Of a stretch of 64,000 nt of DNA, positions 8,522 through 17,082 are shown piece by piece. The stretch's first letter is position 1. The number at the start of each line of letters is the position of its first letter. Origin of the DNA: Corynebacterium terpenotabidum Y-11 (GTDB taxonomy: Bacteria > Actinomycetota > Actinomycetes > Mycobacteriales > Mycobacteriaceae); assembly GCF_000418365.1 (NCBI RefSeq), contig NC_021663.1, forward strand, positions 930,001-994,000, written 5' to 3'. Both the position numbers and the translations under genes were made by a program. Under the pieces are notes generated by a model that made no database searches, was not told where the DNA came from, and was given only the letters and a program-made list of their open reading frames with translations.

Positions 8522-8911
8522 GTGTCCGACTCCACCACCCAGACCACTGTCGACCCCTTCCTGGTGACCAAGGGCTTCTACGAGTCCCTGCCCCAGATGC
8601 CCGTCGAAGAGTACCCGGGCACCGACGCCTACATCGACGACGTCTACCGCGACCCGTCCGGCTCGTCCCTGTGGTCCGGCTACTTCAAGCTGAACAACAC
8701 CGAGGCCCCGCTCGACTACCTCTACACCTACGACGAGATGAAGGTCGTCCTCGAAGGAACCTTCAAGCTCTACAACCCGGACACCGGCCAGACCGCCTAC
8801 GCCGGCCCGAAGGACGCCATCTTCTTCCCGAAGGGTTCCCGGATCATCTTCTCCACCGAGGATGAGTACGCCCTGGCGTTCTACGCCCGCTGCGAGGACC
8901 TCCCAGCCTGA
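8522..8911 (+). CDS. small cupin protein leading N-demethylase module 2
   Basis: I chose GTG 8522 because AAGGAGA lies 8 nt upstream; the product is 129 residues. The single cupin barrel shows DYLYTYDEMKVVLEGTFKLY followed by GPKDAIFFPKGSRIIF. The usual metal-binding HxH of cupin motif 1 is replaced by YxY, as in EutQ-like cupins, so a classical His-metal site is not evident. It is the first gene of the second demethylase operon and has no counterpart in module 1. It could bind substrate, serve as an accessory subunit or sense a ligand; no function is established. Confidence 0.7.
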   Translation: MSDSTTQTTVDPFLVTKGFYESLPQMPVEEYPGTDAYIDDVYRDPSGSSLWSGYFKLNNTEAPLDYLYTYDEMKVVLEGTFKLYNPDTGQTAYAGPKDAIFFPKGSRIIFSTEDEYALAFYARCEDLPA

Positions 8912-8951
8912 GCCGGCTGAGAACCGAGTAGTCCGAGAAGAGGAGATCACC

Positions 8952-9428
8952 GTGTCCGTCCAGATGGAGACGACAACCGTTCCCCGGTTCGTCGACCACA
9001 CCCCGGCACCGGAGAACGCCGGGCGTCCCGCCGATGCCCGGTACCGCGACCTTGAGGTCGAGATCCCCGCCGGGAACTTCCCCGGCACCGCCGCCGCGCT
9101 GGATGAACTGTGCGCGACAGCGGTGGTGGGGGACACGGTGCACCTCACCGGCCCGGAGGAGGAACTCCTCCTGGCCGCCGCTCGCCTCCGTGAGCACGGC
9201 TTCGATGACGCCGAGATCATGCTCACCTGCACCACTCCGGGCAGTCCCTTCACCGATGCCGACCTGCGTCGGGTGAACTGCTGCCACTGCCGAACCGTCT
9301 TCACCACCACCACCGCGGTCGGGGATTCCGTGGACTGCCCGGGCTGCCAGCGCAGCCTCGTCGTCTACCACCACTTCTCCCGACGTACCGCCAGCTACCT
9401 CGCCTACATGCCCGAGGAGAAGAACTGA
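8952..9428 (+). CDS. DmmA-like small subunit of oxidative N-demethylase, module 2
   Basis: GTG 8952 follows an AGAGGAG ribosome binding site and gives 158 residues. The C-terminal half has cysteine knuckles (CCHC and CPGC) like the module 1 protein but shorter, with the same ending pattern (HFSRRTASYLAY versus HVNSSQARYL). It precedes the reductase gene by 1 bp. By position and knuckles it is the small component of a dimethylamine-monooxygenase-like complex, and may position the reductase or bind zinc. Confidence 0.7.
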   Translation: MSVQMETTTVPRFVDHTPAPENAGRPADARYRDLEVEIPAGNFPGTAAALDELCATAVVGDTVHLTGPEEELLLAAARLREHGFDDAEIMLTCTTPGSPFTDADLRRVNCCHCRTVFTTTTAVGDSVDCPGCQRSLVVYHHFSRRTASYLAYMPEEKN

Positions 9429-9429
9429 G

Positions 9430-10455
9430 ATGACTGTCTCCGCCACTCCGGTCCCCACCGCCCGGGCCCGCACCGCGCGACCCGACACACTCGACATGAC
9501 CGTCCTCGAGGTCCGGGAACTGACCGGGGACATCCGCCACGTCGTCTTCGGCCCGGCCGCCCCGCTGACCGGGAGTCCCACGCTGCCGCCGTTCGACGCT
9601 GGCAGTCATATCGTCGTCCACTGGACGGGGGAGGACGGTACCACCGGTGGCAACGCCTACTCGCTGACCAACGACGGTGCCGGCCCGATGACCTATGAGA
9701 TCTCGGTCCGCCGGTCCGACGACGGAGCCGGTGGATCCCGCTGGGTGCACCGCCTCGCCGTCGGAGACCCAGTGACGGTCTCGCGTCCCCGCAGTCTCTT
9801 CCGACGCAGCAACCGGGCCACCCGCGAGGTGCTCATCGCCGGCGGAATCGGCGTCACCCCAATCCTCTCGCACGCCCGGGACGCCGCCCGCTGGGGGCGC
9901 CCCGTCGAGGTCATCTACTCGCACCGTCCCGATGCCGCCGCCCACGCCGACGAACTCCGTGCGCTCTGCGACCGCCCCGGGGCGTCCCTCATCGAGGTCG
10001 GCGCACCGGAGGAGACGCAGGCGGAACTTGACCGGGTCCTGGCGAACAGCCCGATCGGTACCCACGCCTACATCTGCGGGCCCGGCCCGATGATCGAAGC
10101 CTTCCGCGCCCGCGCCGCCGAGTACCGCTGGCCGACCACCCGGGTCCATTTCGAGGCTTTCGCCGCCCCGGAACTCGACGCCGGTGAACCTTTCGAGGTC
10201 GCCGACGCCGCCACCGGACGCCGCATCCCCGTCCCCTCCGGCGTCAGCGCACTCAGTGCGCTCGAGGACGCCGGCTACACCATCACCAACATGTGCCGTC
10301 AGGGGGTGTGCGGCGAGTGCCGACTCACCGTCACCGGCGGCGCGCCCATCCACCGCGACATGGTCCTCACCGACGAGGAGCGCTCCGCCGGCACCAGCTG
10401 GCTGCCGTGCGTCTCCCGCTGCGAGGGCTCCACCCTGGAGGTTGCACTGCCATGA
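9430..10455 (+). CDS. PDR/VanB-type ferredoxin reductase, N-demethylase module 2
   Basis: A 341-residue flavin reductase fused to a C-terminal 2Fe-2S domain. Motifs seen are NAYSLTN, AGGIGVTPILS, ICGPGPMIE, CRQGVCGEC and a distal cluster Cys in WLPCVSR. It parallels the module 1 reductase in architecture but is clearly diverged. The stop overlaps the HODM start by 4 bp (ATGA). Its expected role is electron delivery from NAD(P)H to the adjacent DUF3445 enzyme. Confidence 0.88.
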   Translation: MTVSATPVPTARARTARPDTLDMTVLEVRELTGDIRHVVFGPAAPLTGSPTLPPFDAGSHIVVHWTGEDGTTGGNAYSLTNDGAGPMTYEISVRRSDDGAGGSRWVHRLAVGDPVTVSRPRSLFRRSNRATREVLIAGGIGVTPILSHARDAARWGRPVEVIYSHRPDAAAHADELRALCDRPGASLIEVGAPEETQAELDRVLANSPIGTHAYICGPGPMIEAFRARAAEYRWPTTRVHFEAFAAPELDAGEPFEVADAATGRRIPVPSGVSALSALEDAGYTITNMCRQGVCGECRLTVTGGAPIHRDMVLTDEERSAGTSWLPCVSRCEGSTLEVALP

Positions 10456-11522
10456 CCGCCGTCACCGACGACATCTACCGCCAGCCGCTGCCGGCGTCCC
10501 CTGCTGAGGCGGACGCCTCGCTGGCCCGGTTCCCCTTCCCCTTCCCGCACGAAACCTACCGCTACAGCGCCAACGTTGAACCGGCTGAAGAGCTGCGTCG
10601 CAATACCGCCGGGCAGTGGGGTGAGACCGTGATCGACATCGACAGTCACTACGCCGCCGAGATCCGGGAGAAGGACCGCGTCCTCGCCGCCGATCCGGGC
10701 CGCTACGTTGCGTTGCCGCACATGATCTCCGCCGAATGGGACGCGCTGCTCGCGATCCTCAATGAGCTGGCCGCCGTCTACCCGGACCGCTTCACGCTCA
10801 CCGTCACCGGGGAGAACACCCGGCACTGGTCCAACCGACTGGCGGAACCTCCGGTCGAACAGGACTTCACCATCGGGGACACCACCACCCTGCCCTGTGC
10901 GCCACTGGAGTTCGCCGGACGCCAGGTGCAGGAGGACATCGCCCTGCTCGCCGAACGGGACGGGATGCTGTGGGGTGACTCCATGGTGGTCACCTTCGCC
11001 GCGGACTGGTCACCGGCCTTCGACGCCGGAATGAGTTTCCCGGAGATCCATGGTCCGGTGCCGCGACTCCATGCTGAAGGGATCGTGGAGCGGGCCCAGA
11101 AGTTCATCATGGGACTTCAGCCGGGACAGCGGTTCCGGCGGACGAACTGGACGCTGACGATCGACGGACGGCTCGAGACCGGAACCGAGTCCTACCCCGA
11201 GTGGGGGCCGGACCGGCTGAGCGTGGTCAACGGCCCGCTCGAGGAGGTTGGGGACCGGGTATTCCTGCGGGTCGAGGTGCAGCACCTTATCCGGCTGCAG
11301 TGGTCGGGTGCGGTGATGTTCCTCATCCGGACCTACCTGGAGCCGTTGTCGACGCTGGTCCGCGTGCCCGAATACGCTCTGCGGTTCCGCGACGTGCTGG
11401 CCGAGTTGCCGGAGGACATGGCCGAGTACAAGGGCGTGGACCGTACCCGGTGGCCGGCGGTGGAGTGGTTGGAGACCGTCGGGGGAGTGGATCCCGCGAC
11501 CCGGCCCACCTTCGGTGACTGA
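10452..11522 (+). CDS. heme-dependent oxidative N-demethylase (HODM/DUF3445) catalytic subunit, module 2
   Basis: ATG 10452 is used because it overlaps the upstream stop by 4 bp; upstream codons in frame lie inside the reductase gene. The 356-residue product shares FPFPFPHETYRYSANVEP, FAGRQVQEDIAL, MSFPEIHGPVPRL and RFRRTNW with module 1. Overall divergence is large, so this is not a recent duplication. Expected chemistry is O2-dependent demethylation of a secondary amine giving formaldehyde. Unlike module 1, the following amt gene is separated by 137 bp with a separate GlnR-type operator. Confidence 0.82.
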   Translation: MTAVTDDIYRQPLPASPAEADASLARFPFPFPHETYRYSANVEPAEELRRNTAGQWGETVIDIDSHYAAEIREKDRVLAADPGRYVALPHMISAEWDALLAILNELAAVYPDRFTLTVTGENTRHWSNRLAEPPVEQDFTIGDTTTLPCAPLEFAGRQVQEDIALLAERDGMLWGDSMVVTFAADWSPAFDAGMSFPEIHGPVPRLHAEGIVERAQKFIMGLQPGQRFRRTNWTLTIDGRLETGTESYPEWGPDRLSVVNGPLEEVGDRVFLRVEVQHLIRLQWSGAVMFLIRTYLEPLSTLVRVPEYALRFRDVLAELPEDMAEYKGVDRTRWPAVEWLETVGGVDPATRPTFGD

Positions 11523-11534
11523 TAGTCGACTTCG

Positions 11535-11572
11535 GTAACCCAGGGGAAATATCTCCTGCACGGCCCGGAAAC
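11535..11572 (+). promoter_or_regulatory. GlnR-type four-block operator upstream of amt copy 2
   Basis: Blocks GTAAC (11535), GAAAT (11546), TGCAC (11557) and GAAAC (11568) are spaced exactly 11 bp with 6-nt spacers. The site begins 12 bp after the HODM stop codon and lies 87 bp before the amt start. Confidence 0.8.
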
Positions 11573-11659
11573 GAACGGGCTTTACCGTGATACCTGACCG
11601 ATAAATGACGTTCAACTGACGTTTCCGAGAAATCAACGAAGAATACACAAGGAGATGAC

Positions 11660-12946
11660 ATGGATGCAGCATCCGTTGCATGGATCCTGACCGCGACCGC
11701 GCTGGTCCTGCTGATGTTCCCCGGGCTGGCAATGCTCTACGGTGGAATGCTCAGCGGCCGAAGCGTCATCAACATGATGATGATGGTGATGAGCTCCCTG
11801 GCGGTCACCACCGTCGTCTACGTGATCGTGGGCCACGGCCTGGTCATGGGACAGTCGATCGGAGACGCGGGCCTGCTCGGCGCGCCGGGGGAGTTCTCCT
11901 TCTTCAGCGACCTGACCAAGGACGACGGTGAAGGGACCACCATCAACGGTGCGTTCTTCATCCTCTTCGCCGCAATCTCCGTGGCCCTGGTCTCCTCCGG
12001 CGCCGCCGGTCGTATGAAGTTCGACGCATGGATGGGCTTCGCTGCGATCTGGGTGCTCGTCGTCTACGGTCCGATCGCCCACTGGGTCTTCAACCCGGAC
12101 GGCTGGATGCGCGCAGACCTCGGGCTCCACGACTACGCCGGTGGTACCGCGGTCCACATGAACGCCGGTGCAGCAGGCCTGGCGCTCGCTGTCTTCCTCG
12201 GACGCCGTAACCAGTCGAAGAGGGAGAAGCCCCACAACCTGCCGCTGATGCTCATCGGTGTGGGCATGATCGCCATGGGCTGGCTCGGCTTCAACGGTGG
12301 TACCGCCGGTGCGGCGGACTTCCTCGCCCAGTACGTCGTCCTCACCACCATCCTCGCGCTCGCCGGCGGCATGCTCGGATTCATCATCATGCAGCGCATC
12401 TTCGAGGGCGCCTACACCCTGATGGGCCTCGGCACCGGTGCGATTGCCGGCATGGTCGGTATCACCCCGGTGGCGGATACCGTCAACCCGACTGTCGCCA
12501 TCGTCGTCGGCCTGTGTGGTGCCGCCGGAGCCTTCGGTGCGATCAAACTGGCGCAGAAGTTCGGTGTCGACGACTCCGCTGATGTCTTCGCCGTGCACGG
12601 TGTGGCCGGTATGGTCGGCGCCATGCTGGTGGTCTTCCTCGGCGACCCGGATACCCCGGGCGAGCACGCCGGTATCTTCTTCGGCGGCAGCTGGGACATG
12701 CTCTGGCGGGAGCCGGTGGCCATCATCGTCACCGTCGGCTACAGCTTCTGTGCCACCTACGTCATCGCCTGGCTGATGAACAAGGTCCACCCGATCCGTA
12801 TCACCGCCACGGACGAAGGTGTCGGTATCGATGCTGCCCTCCATGAGGAGCAGGCCTACGACCGTGGTGACATCGACGACAACGAGCAGGACAGTGACCG
12901 TGCCGACCGGGAGATCACCGGGGCGGCGGACCGGGGGATCCACTAA
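11660..12946 (+). CDS. amt: Amt-family ammonium/methylammonium transporter, copy 2
   Basis: A 428-residue Amt protein whose start at 11660 is supported by AAGGAG about 7 nt upstream. The twin histidines (GTAVHMNAG and DVFAVHGVAG) and the inner-helix motif MNMMMMVMSSLAV-like segment are shared with copies 1 and 3. The hydrophilic acidic C-terminal tail (about 45 residues) differs most between copies; such tails contact PII proteins in other bacteria. It forms its own transcription unit between the operator at 11535 and the strong hairpin at 12989. Confidence 0.92.
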   Translation: MDAASVAWILTATALVLLMFPGLAMLYGGMLSGRSVINMMMMVMSSLAVTTVVYVIVGHGLVMGQSIGDAGLLGAPGEFSFFSDLTKDDGEGTTINGAFFILFAAISVALVSSGAAGRMKFDAWMGFAAIWVLVVYGPIAHWVFNPDGWMRADLGLHDYAGGTAVHMNAGAAGLALAVFLGRRNQSKREKPHNLPLMLIGVGMIAMGWLGFNGGTAGAADFLAQYVVLTTILALAGGMLGFIIMQRIFEGAYTLMGLGTGAIAGMVGITPVADTVNPTVAIVVGLCGAAGAFGAIKLAQKFGVDDSADVFAVHGVAGMVGAMLVVFLGDPDTPGEHAGIFFGGSWDMLWREPVAIIVTVGYSFCATYVIAWLMNKVHPIRITATDEGVGIDAALHEEQAYDRGDIDDNEQDSDRADREITGAADRGIH

Positions 12947-12988
12947 GGGCCGGTGACGGGGCGGCAGCGAGTAGCCCCGCACCAGAGT

Positions 12989-13039
12989 CAACAGGGAACG
13001 GCCGGTGGAGAGTCAGTCTCCACCGGCCGTTCCCTGTTG
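12989..13039 (+). terminator. perfect 23-bp hairpin terminator after amt copy 2
   Basis: Arms 12989-13011 and 13017-13039 are perfectly complementary around a 5-nt loop. They are followed by a weakly T-rich stretch with a repeated GGTTTGTGCGGGT. It insulates amt copy 2 from copy 3. Confidence 0.8.
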
Positions 13040-13093
13040 GTTTGTGCGGGTTGGTTTGTGCGGGTCGGCTCCGGTGGAGGTGACGAAGGGTGT

Positions 13094-13131
13094 TTAACCC
13101 GGGGGTAACGTGCTCCAGACCTTCTCGAAAC
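13094..13131 (+). promoter_or_regulatory. GlnR-type four-block operator upstream of amt copy 3
   Basis: Blocks TTAAC (13094), GTAAC (13105), CAGAC (13116) and GAAAC (13127) are spaced exactly 11 bp, and all four end in AC. The ATG is only 24 bp after the last block, so transcription probably starts at or very near the start codon. Confidence 0.82.
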
Positions 13132-13155
13132 GCATGTTTCCTACTGTTTAACTCC

Positions 13156-14478
13156 ATGAGTTCAGCAGACATCGCCTGGATGTGTACCGCGTTCGCCCTC
13201 ATGATCCTCATGTTCCCGGGACTGGCGATGCTCTACGGGGGCATGCTCAACGGACGCAGCGTCCTGAACATGATGATGATGGTGATGAGCTCCCTGGCTG
13301 TCACCGTCATCGTCTACGTACTGGTCGGGCACGGACTGGTGTTGGGGAAGTCCGTCGGAGGAGCGGGCGTCATCGGCGACCCGGCGAGCTTCACCTTCTT
13401 CAGCTCGCTGACCGAGGACGACGGGGTGGGGACGACCGTCACCGCAGCCTTCTACGCGCTCTTCGCCGCCATCTCGGTCGCCCTGGTCTCCTCCGGTGCG
13501 GCCGGGCGGATGAAATTCGACGCGTGGATGGGCTTCGCCGTGATCTGGGTGATCGTCGTCTACGCCCCGGTCGCGCACTGGGCCTTCTCCGAGGACGGGT
13601 GGTTCCGTACCGTTCTCGAGGTCCACGACTACGCGGGCGGCACACCGGTCCACATGAACGCCGGTGCCGCCGGACTGGCCTTGGCGATCTTCCTGGGTCG
13701 TCGCGCCGCGACCGACAACCGTCCGCACAACCTGCCGTTGACCCTGATCGGGGTGGGCATGCTCGCGATGGGATGGATGGGATTCAACGGTGGCTCCGCT
13801 GGCGGAGCGAACTTCGTCGCCGAATACACGGTGATGACCACGCTGCTGTCGTTGGCCGGTGGAATGATCGGCTATATCGTCATGCAGCGCATCGTTGACG
13901 GCTCCTACACCCTCATGGGTCTGGGCACCGGCGCCATTGCCGGCCTGGTGGCGATCACCCCGACCGCGGACGCCGTCAGCCCGGTGTTCTCGATCGTCAT
14001 CGGCCTGGTGGGCGCGACGGCGGCCTTCGGGGCGGTCCGCTTGGCGCACCGGTTCGGGATCGACGACTCCGCCGATGTCTTCGCCGTCCACGGTGTGGCC
14101 GGTATGGCCGCGTCGATGCTGGTGGTTTTCATCGGTGATCCGGACGCCCCGGCGCAGCACACCGGGATCCTCTTCGGTGGGGGCTGGGACCTGGTGTGGC
14201 GGGAACTCGCGGCGATCGTGGTCACCGTCGGTTTCTCCTTCTGCGCCACCTACGCCATCGCCTGGTTGATGAACCGGGTCTCGCCGATTCGTATCACTCG
14301 GGAGGACGAGGGAATCGGTATCGATAATGCCGAGCATGCCGAGCAGGCCTATGATTCCGAGGCTGTCCCGACCTCCGGCGACGGGAAGACAGTGCCCGTG
14401 GAGGTCCCCGCGGAGCTCGCCGAACAGATCCGTGCTCTGCTGGCCGAATCCGACGGAGGACGTCAGAATCGGCACTGA
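13156..14478 (+). CDS. amt: Amt-family ammonium/methylammonium transporter, copy 3
   Basis: ATG 13156 (MSSADIAWMCTAFAL) aligns with the starts of copies 1 and 2, and the extended frame upstream would run through the operator. The 440-residue product keeps both pore histidines (GTPVHMNAG and DVFAVHGVAGM). It replaces some residues conserved in the other two, for example GTPVH for GTAVH. No Shine-Dalgarno is visible. A longer charged C-terminal tail distinguishes it. Three Amt genes within 7.5 kb suggest division of labour in affinity, substrate or regulation. Confidence 0.92.
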   Translation: MSSADIAWMCTAFALMILMFPGLAMLYGGMLNGRSVLNMMMMVMSSLAVTVIVYVLVGHGLVLGKSVGGAGVIGDPASFTFFSSLTEDDGVGTTVTAAFYALFAAISVALVSSGAAGRMKFDAWMGFAVIWVIVVYAPVAHWAFSEDGWFRTVLEVHDYAGGTPVHMNAGAAGLALAIFLGRRAATDNRPHNLPLTLIGVGMLAMGWMGFNGGSAGGANFVAEYTVMTTLLSLAGGMIGYIVMQRIVDGSYTLMGLGTGAIAGLVAITPTADAVSPVFSIVIGLVGATAAFGAVRLAHRFGIDDSADVFAVHGVAGMAASMLVVFIGDPDAPAQHTGILFGGGWDLVWRELAAIVVTVGFSFCATYAIAWLMNRVSPIRITREDEGIGIDNAEHAEQAYDSEAVPTSGDGKTVPVEVPAELAEQIRALLAESDGGRQNRH

Positions 14479-14644
14479 CCGTATCGTGACAGCTCCGCGG
14501 AGGTCGCTGCGCGGGGTGTCGGAGTAGCACTGACGACATGATCGTCACAGCGACGAGGGATGCGCCGGGCGCGTCAGATGAGCCCCTGGTCCGAGGCCAT
14601 CCGGAGGGAAATCAACGTCACCCTCACCAACACCGACGACTGAC

Positions 14645-15898
14645 TCACTGTCGGTGGCGCCCGAAGTAGTACCTGTCGGCGAAATTCGATATCGGGCCTG
14701 CGGCGTAGGTAGTGAACTTCTCACCGCCGGGACCGGTCCAGTGCACGGTGTGGCCGCCGTCGGGGGTTTCACATCGCCAATGACCTTCGGACTTCTCCCG
14801 GTGATGGGGGCCGCACAGTTTCATTCCGTTGTCCACGGAGGTCGTCCCGTTACTGTCGGGGTCGGTGTGTGGGGAATTGACGATATGGTCGTTCTCACAC
14901 CGTGCGGCGGAGACGGTGCATCCGGGGAACCGGCAGTGCCCGTCCCGAGCCTCCATGGCGAGTTCGTGCAAGACGGGGAACCGGTAGGAGTCGGTGACGG
15001 GAAGATCTGCCGGATCGGTGGGAATCTCCCGGATGGTCGTGGCGACGGATTCGAGCCGCTGCGCGGTGGCCACATCGACCCAGCCGATACCGGGGCAGTA
15101 CCCGGCGCCGAGGCCGTGAATACCGTCCACGGTAGCCCGGAACAGGTTGACCCTGACCTGGACGGTCTCCGGGTTGTCGCCGAGCAGGTCGAGAAGGATC
15201 CGTGCCTTGAGTTCGCTGAGCGTGGGCAGACCACCTTCACCGGCAGCTCCCGGGCCGTCCGATTCCCCGGCCTCAACCTGCTGTCGACGGAGCCCGGCGA
15301 GTTCCTTGCCTGCCCGGTCGGTCAGTGCCTTGTCGATGGTTGCGGCCATGATCTCGTCGCCGCATTGCAGGGTGTACGTGAGACCGCGCCGAGTCAGCCG
15401 GGCGGAGTCCCGTTCCGCCTGTGCGGTCTCCGCGCTGAGACCAGGGGCGTTGTCGATGATCACGCTGTCCACGAGGGTGCGCAGGTCGGCGAGGTTCACC
15501 GGACCAGGGACGGTGCCGAGCCAGTCCAGGACGGCAGGTTCCACCGCCCTGTCGAGCGCCGCGGCAACCTCGTCGACGAGACGGTGAGGAACGGTAGCGA
15601 GCTGACGGTGGATGCAGGACCAGATGACGTCCAGGTGCTCAACGGCGAACCGACTATTGTGCAGCACAGTATCAAACAGATGTGGCATTCTTTCTGCCAC
15701 GGATGCCGCATGGGAGAAGCGGAAGGCATCTGCCTGCGTGCGGCTCCGCCATGCCAGGGCTGTCGACGTTCGGGCGGCTGGTTCGATGAGGGTGAGCCCC
15801 TTGACGATGACCATGTCGGCCCTATTTGTCAGGGGTATGAAGACGTTGTTGACTTCCTTGATGAGACGGTCAATCCCGGGTGGTGTGGTGACGGTCAT
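14645..15898 (-). CDS. HNH endonuclease-signature protein, DUF222/13E12 repeat family
   Basis: ATG 15898 follows GGAGGGA and gives 417 residues; the frame upstream has no support. The C-terminal HNH motif is intact (CENDHIVNSP, then NGMKLCGPHHREKSEG), preceded by a CRFPGC zinc knuckle. The long helical N-terminal part is typical of the 13E12 repeat family, which occurs in many diverged copies in actinobacterial genomes. Their function is unknown; mobile origin is often suspected. It converges on amt copy 3, marking the right border of the nitrogen island. Confidence 0.8.
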   Translation of the reverse strand: MTVTTPPGIDRLIKEVNNVFIPLTNRADMVIVKGLTLIEPAARTSTALAWRSRTQADAFRFSHAASVAERMPHLFDTVLHNSRFAVEHLDVIWSCIHRQLATVPHRLVDEVAAALDRAVEPAVLDWLGTVPGPVNLADLRTLVDSVIIDNAPGLSAETAQAERDSARLTRRGLTYTLQCGDEIMAATIDKALTDRAGKELAGLRRQQVEAGESDGPGAAGEGGLPTLSELKARILLDLLGDNPETVQVRVNLFRATVDGIHGLGAGYCPGIGWVDVATAQRLESVATTIREIPTDPADLPVTDSYRFPVLHELAMEARDGHCRFPGCTVSAARCENDHIVNSPHTDPDSNGTTSVDNGMKLCGPHHREKSEGHWRCETPDGGHTVHWTGPGGEKFTTYAAGPISNFADRYYFGRHRQ

Positions 15899-16356
15899 GA
15901 TGTGGTTCCCTCCGATTATTTCACTGAGGAAAACTGTACCAGGGAACTCGGACGGTAACAATAGTGTGTTCGAATAAACTTGATCCGACGCGGAACGGGA
16001 CGGTGCCGGTCGGGACTCCGACTGCCGACGTCGACAGGGGCACCCCGGTGTGCCACGGCACCGTGCAGCGGCGGGCCCGCGGTCAACGATCGGCGGCAGG
16101 GCCGCGGTCGCCATCGAGCAGGTTCGCCCGTTCCGCCGGGGCTCAGGTGACGTCCGTGTGGTCCATCTCGGGCACGACGGCCGGTGCATTGTCGGTCGGT
16201 CGGTTCCGAGTTGCGCTCGGGCGGTGTCGTTATGTCCCACAGGTTGACCCCTGCCACAGGGGTAAACGACAGTAACTTTGCGACATGGTCCCAGCTGACC
16301 CGGAAACTGTGGCACGGTGGGGGAGAACGTTTCCGTCCCACCCGAGGAGCCCCGTC
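15899..16356. other. intergenic region between divergent genes
   Basis: No convincing gene is seen. The left end is AT-richer and should hold the promoter of the HNH gene. A 7-bp inverted repeat (ACCCCTG/CAGGGGT with a 3-nt loop) occupies 16247-16263 and might be an operator or remnant terminator. The frames across this stretch are shadows without start signals. Confidence 0.4.
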
Positions 16357-17019
16357 GTGTCCCACCGTGAGCACCGCACCGTCCGCCCGTCCGCCGCCGC
16401 CGTTGTCCTCGGCGCCGCCCTGCTGCTCACCGGTTGTGACAGCGACGGTGCCGGGGTGGAGGACGCCGGCAGTCAGGGGGACGACCACGTGGATACCGCG
16501 CTGAGCTCCTCGGTGCAGCAGGGTGCCCCGCAGCCGACCACCGCCGCCGGTACTGCCGCCGGTATCGCCGCCACCGCCGCCTCCCCGGTCCCCACTGCCC
16601 CGGCCGTCCCTGCAGTTGCCGACGGTGCCACGGTCACGACGACCACCGGGGCGTCCGCTGTCGCCGCCGGTACCTACCAGGTGCCGCTCGGGGACACGAC
16701 CCTGCTCTGCGACTTCGCCGCCGATCCGGCAGCCACCGGCTACGCCTGGGCCTGCGAGGCGCCCGGCCATCTCGGCTGGGATGCGACCGACGGTGGGGAG
16801 GCCAATGCGGTGGCTTACCGGCCCGGCGGATCCCCCGAGGTCTACGCCGTCCTCGGCAACTCCGGTCTCACCGCCGGTGGATCCCTGTCCGCCGGGACCG
16901 TCACCACTGTCGGCGACCGGTACCAGGTGGACACCACCGACGCGGACGCTGTCGTGATCACCGACACCACCACCGGGACGGCCGTCCTTCTCAGCACCGA
17001 CGGCTACACGCAGCTGTAG
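16357..17019 (+). CDS. secreted lipoprotein of unknown function
   Basis: GTG 16357 follows GAGGAG with 7-nt spacing. It gives a 220-residue protein with a lipoprotein signal peptide whose lipobox is LLLTGC (Cys about residue 26). A Ser/Thr/Ala/Pro-rich linker follows, then a C-terminal beta-rich domain with two cysteines (LLCDFAAD, WACEAPG). No known family is recognised. It is probably anchored outside the membrane. Confidence 0.75.
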   Translation: MSHREHRTVRPSAAAVVLGAALLLTGCDSDGAGVEDAGSQGDDHVDTALSSSVQQGAPQPTTAAGTAAGIAATAASPVPTAPAVPAVADGATVTTTTGASAVAAGTYQVPLGDTTLLCDFAADPAATGYAWACEAPGHLGWDATDGGEANAVAYRPGGSPEVYAVLGNSGLTAGGSLSAGTVTTVGDRYQVDTTDADAVVITDTTTGTAVLLSTDGYTQL

Positions 17020-17082
17020 CCGTTACCCCACGGCAACTCCTCAGACACCCTCAGGAGACAGGCGGGTGGAACAGTCCGGGGC

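Noticed and set aside
4279..11522. Recent tandem duplication of the demethylase module
   Set aside because: The two copies share architecture but differ throughout at protein level, and the gene content differs (cupin only in module 2), so they are old paralogues or separate acquisitions.
2849..13131. AmtR-type operators
   Set aside because: The CTAT-n6-ATAG-like pattern of C. glutamicum AmtR was looked for upstream of the amt genes and not seen; the 11-bp block pattern fits GlnR instead.
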